Positions 5,459-6,681 of a stretch of 6,681 nucleotides of DNA are shown in pieces. A program made the position numbers and the translations under genes. Source of the DNA: Spirochaetales bacterium (GTDB lineage: Bacteria; Spirochaetota; Spirochaetia; ARS1246); NCBI GenBank assembly GCA_018644745.1, contig JABGPX010000325.1, positions 1 through 6,681 of the forward strand, in the 5' to 3' direction. Numbering within the stretch: position 1 is the stretch's first letter; each line of letters begins with the position of its first letter. The notes under the pieces were generated by a model. It searched no databases. It worked only from the letters and a program-made list of their open reading frames with translations, and was not told the origin of the DNA.

Positions 5459-6239
5459 TTCGGAGACAGAATTGACTGGAGGCGGTCGAACCTCCGTTTC
5501 TCGCGTTGGTAACGTAGTACATCGGGAAACCGGCATATGGGCATCCTCAGTTCACCAGTTGCTGCGCCACCTTGAGCGGAAAGGCTTTCAGGGAGCGCCG
5601 CGGGTTGTGGGTTCAGGATTTGATAACCGCGGCAGAGAAACCCTCACCTATATCGAAGGTGAGATGGTTTTTCCGGGACCATGGACAGAGGAAGCACTCC
5701 CGGTGCTCGGTCGGCTGCTGCGGGATCTGCACAGGGCAACCGACAGTTTTAAGGTTCCGGACAGCGCCGTATGGAGGCCGTGGTTTGGGCGAGATCTTGG
5801 CAAGCCGCCTTATGTGATTGGTCACTGTGATATGGGCCCCTGGAACATCATAACAACTGACGGAATTCCCTCGGCGGTAATCGACTGGGAAGCCGCCGGC
5901 CCGGTGGATCCGTTATTCGAGCTTGCTCAACTCTGCTGGCTGAATGCCCAATTGTATGATAACGATGTCGCGGAACGAGTGGGGCTTGCTCCGCTCATCG
6001 AACGCGCCCGGTTTGCCCGTATGATCCTCGACGGCTACGGGCTTTCCGCGGAACGGCGAAAAGGCCTTGTGGACAAGTTGATCGAATTTGCCGTGTCTGA
6101 TGCCGCTGATCAGGCAATTGAGGCGGACATAACCCCGGAAACAAAGGACGGCGAACTGCTGTGGGGTATCGCTTGGCGCAGCCGCAGCGCGGCATGGATG
6201 ATGAAGAACCGCAGAGAACTCGAGAATGTGATTGAATAG
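5448..6239 (+). CDS. Aminoglycoside phosphotransferase (APH) family small-molecule kinase
   Basis: The 263-residue protein has the APH/choline-kinase layout. The N-lobe begins ELTGGGRTSVSRVGNVVHR (8-26), the glycine-rich nucleotide loop region, followed by SVHQLLRHLERKGFQGAPRVVG (34-55). The catalytic loop is VIGHCDMGPWN (123-133), giving the Brenner motif HxDxxxxN with His126, Asp128 (catalytic base) and Asn133. The magnesium-binding aspartate is Asp146 in AVIDWEAAGPVDP. These enzymes transfer ATP phosphate to a hydroxyl of a small molecule. The family name does not imply antibiotic resistance, and an amino-sugar, choline-like or other metabolite is equally possible. Start ATG 5448 fits the family N-terminus; its own Shine-Dalgarno is poor (GGGA about eleven bases off), so translation may depend on the overlapping short ORF at 5384-5458. 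It follows the UroD-like gene after 144 bases and may share its transcript. Confidence 0.9.
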   Translation: MGSDSETELTGGGRTSVSRVGNVVHRETGIWASSVHQLLRHLERKGFQGAPRVVGSGFDNRGRETLTYIEGEMVFPGPWTEEALPVLGRLLRDLHRATDSFKVPDSAVWRPWFGRDLGKPPYVIGHCDMGPWNIITTDGIPSAVIDWEAAGPVDPLFELAQLCWLNAQLYDNDVAERVGLAPLIERARFARMILDGYGLSAERRKGLVDKLIEFAVSDAADQAIEADITPETKDGELLWGIAWRSRSAAWMMKNRRELENVIE

Positions 6240-6342
6240 CATTTTCGGAGAGATATCCAAATACAGCGAAAAAACACCCCGCCGGCTCTTTGCCGACGGG
6301 GCGTATCACATCGCGATGCGAAGCGATATTTACGGTATGTTA
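6240..6342. other. Convergent intergenic region
   Basis: This 103-base gap separates the kinase stop from the solute-binding protein stop. Besides the minus-strand terminator it holds a perfect 10-base palindrome CATCGCGATG (6309-6318) followed by GCGAT (6323-6327), which could form only a weak hairpin. No small gene is seen. Confidence 0.6.
6269..6301 (-). terminator. Rho-independent terminator for the solute-binding protein gene
   Basis: Read on the minus strand, a 10-base-pair GC-rich stem with one mismatch (arms 6301-6292 and 6286-6277) closes a five-base loop and is followed directly by CACG-type sequence and a run of six T's (6274-6269). It lies about 40 bases after the solute-binding protein stop. 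There is no T-run on the plus side, so it does not obviously terminate the kinase transcript arriving from the left. Confidence 0.82.
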
Positions 6343-6681
6343 CTACATTCCCGCGTTCAATTCGTCGAGTACCGATTGAACCTGAGACATTTTTGTCTTT
6401 GTCCATGCGGCCCATTCTTCATCAATCTGATCGTAGGCAGTATCGCTGTACACGATCTCGACGATTTTATCATACACTTCGGTCGCGAAGTTTCCGTACT
6501 TATTGAAATTTTCACCTGAGAAGAACTTCGGCTTCGGATCAGGATCGGTATTACCGTAGATCCTGCCCTTGTACTGGGCATGGAAGGATGCGAGATCCTC
6601 TAATACCTTGAGTTCCTTCAGCGCCGGATCTGTCTTCGGTAGTTTAACGTAAGAGTCGGTGAAGGTATTTGACCAGAACTG
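6343..6681 (-). CDS. Extracellular solute-binding protein, sugar ABC transporter (C-terminal part)
   Basis: The last 112 codons of a minus-strand gene enter from the right edge and end at TAG (6345-6343). The visible part is rich in Tyr, Lys and Asp and ends in an amphipathic helix (EEWAAWTKTKMSQVQSVLDELNAGM region, residues about 88-112 of the fragment). This is the usual C-terminus of family 1 periplasmic or lipoprotein solute-binding proteins, where a pattern like Trp-x-x-x-x-x-x-x-x-Leu-Asp-x-Leu-Asn closes the protein. These bind sugars or related solutes and deliver them to an ABC permease. The signal peptide would be off-window, so export is inferred. The gene is convergent with the kinase and closed by the terminator at 6269-6301. 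The ligand is unknown. Confidence is limited by the missing N-terminal three-quarters. Confidence 0.75.
   Translation of the reverse strand, partial: QFWSNTFTDSYVKLPKTDPALKELKVLEDLASFHAQYKGRIYGNTDPDPKPKFFSGENFNKYGNFATEVYDKIVEIVYSDTAYDQIDEEWAAWTKTKMSQVQSVLDELNAGM

Noticed and set aside
5448..6239. Antibiotic-resistance determinant
   Set aside because: The APH fold alone does not define the substrate, and no mobile element or resistance neighbour is present.
6309..6327. CATCGCGATG palindrome and following GCGAT as a plus-strand terminator for the kinase
   Set aside because: The stem is short and no T-run follows on the plus strand.
6110..6581. Minus-strand and plus-strand open frames across the kinase end and the convergent region
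   Set aside because: They conflict with the kinase, the terminator or the solute-binding protein frame, and encode no recognisable product.

Overview
The window reads as ordinary bacterial chromosome of intermediate base composition, visibly AT-richer over the first ~700 bases and GC-richer from about 2600 to 6240. No rRNA, tRNA, transposase, phage or CRISPR signal is visible. The gene types (GAF-domain histidine kinase with a variant H-box, single-domain response regulator, cytoplasmic beta-propeller glycosidase-like protein, sugar-operon uroporphyrinogen-decarboxylase-like protein, sugar-type solute-binding protein) suggest a free-living, carbohydrate-using Gram-negative. A spirochaete is my best guess and a deltaproteobacterium or planctomycete is possible, but this rests on family impression only.

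Layout. Positions 1-534 (minus strand) hold the N-terminal 178 residues of an HD-domain metal-dependent phosphohydrolase that runs off the left edge. Positions 535-809 are a divergent AT-rich intergenic region. Positions 810-2514 (plus) hold a signalling pair: a stand-alone receiver-domain response regulator and a soluble GAF-histidine kinase. Positions 2578-5303 (plus) hold a tightly coupled pair: a five-bladed beta-propeller glycoside-hydrolase-like protein whose last base overlaps the start of a uroporphyrinogen-decarboxylase/MtaA-like protein. Next comes a 24-codon remnant that looks like the start of a YciI-like gene (5384-5458), running into an APH-fold small-molecule kinase (5448-6239). 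On the minus strand a rho-independent terminator (6269-6301) closes a gene entering from the right, which encodes the C-terminus of an ABC-transporter extracellular solute-binding protein (6343-6681).

How they may work together. The kinase and regulator almost certainly form a two-component pair; their output is not visible, since the regulator has no DNA-binding domain. The propeller protein and the UroD-like protein are translationally coupled and probably act on the same carbohydrate-derived compound in the cytoplasm. The convergent solute-binding protein fits a sugar-uptake neighbourhood, but its role here is inferred from position only. The most unusual points are the irregular start of the propeller gene (a strong Shine-Dalgarno serving a five-codon ORF), the absence of the third zinc-ligand cysteine in the UroD-like protein, and the truncated YciI-like start fused into the kinase leader.
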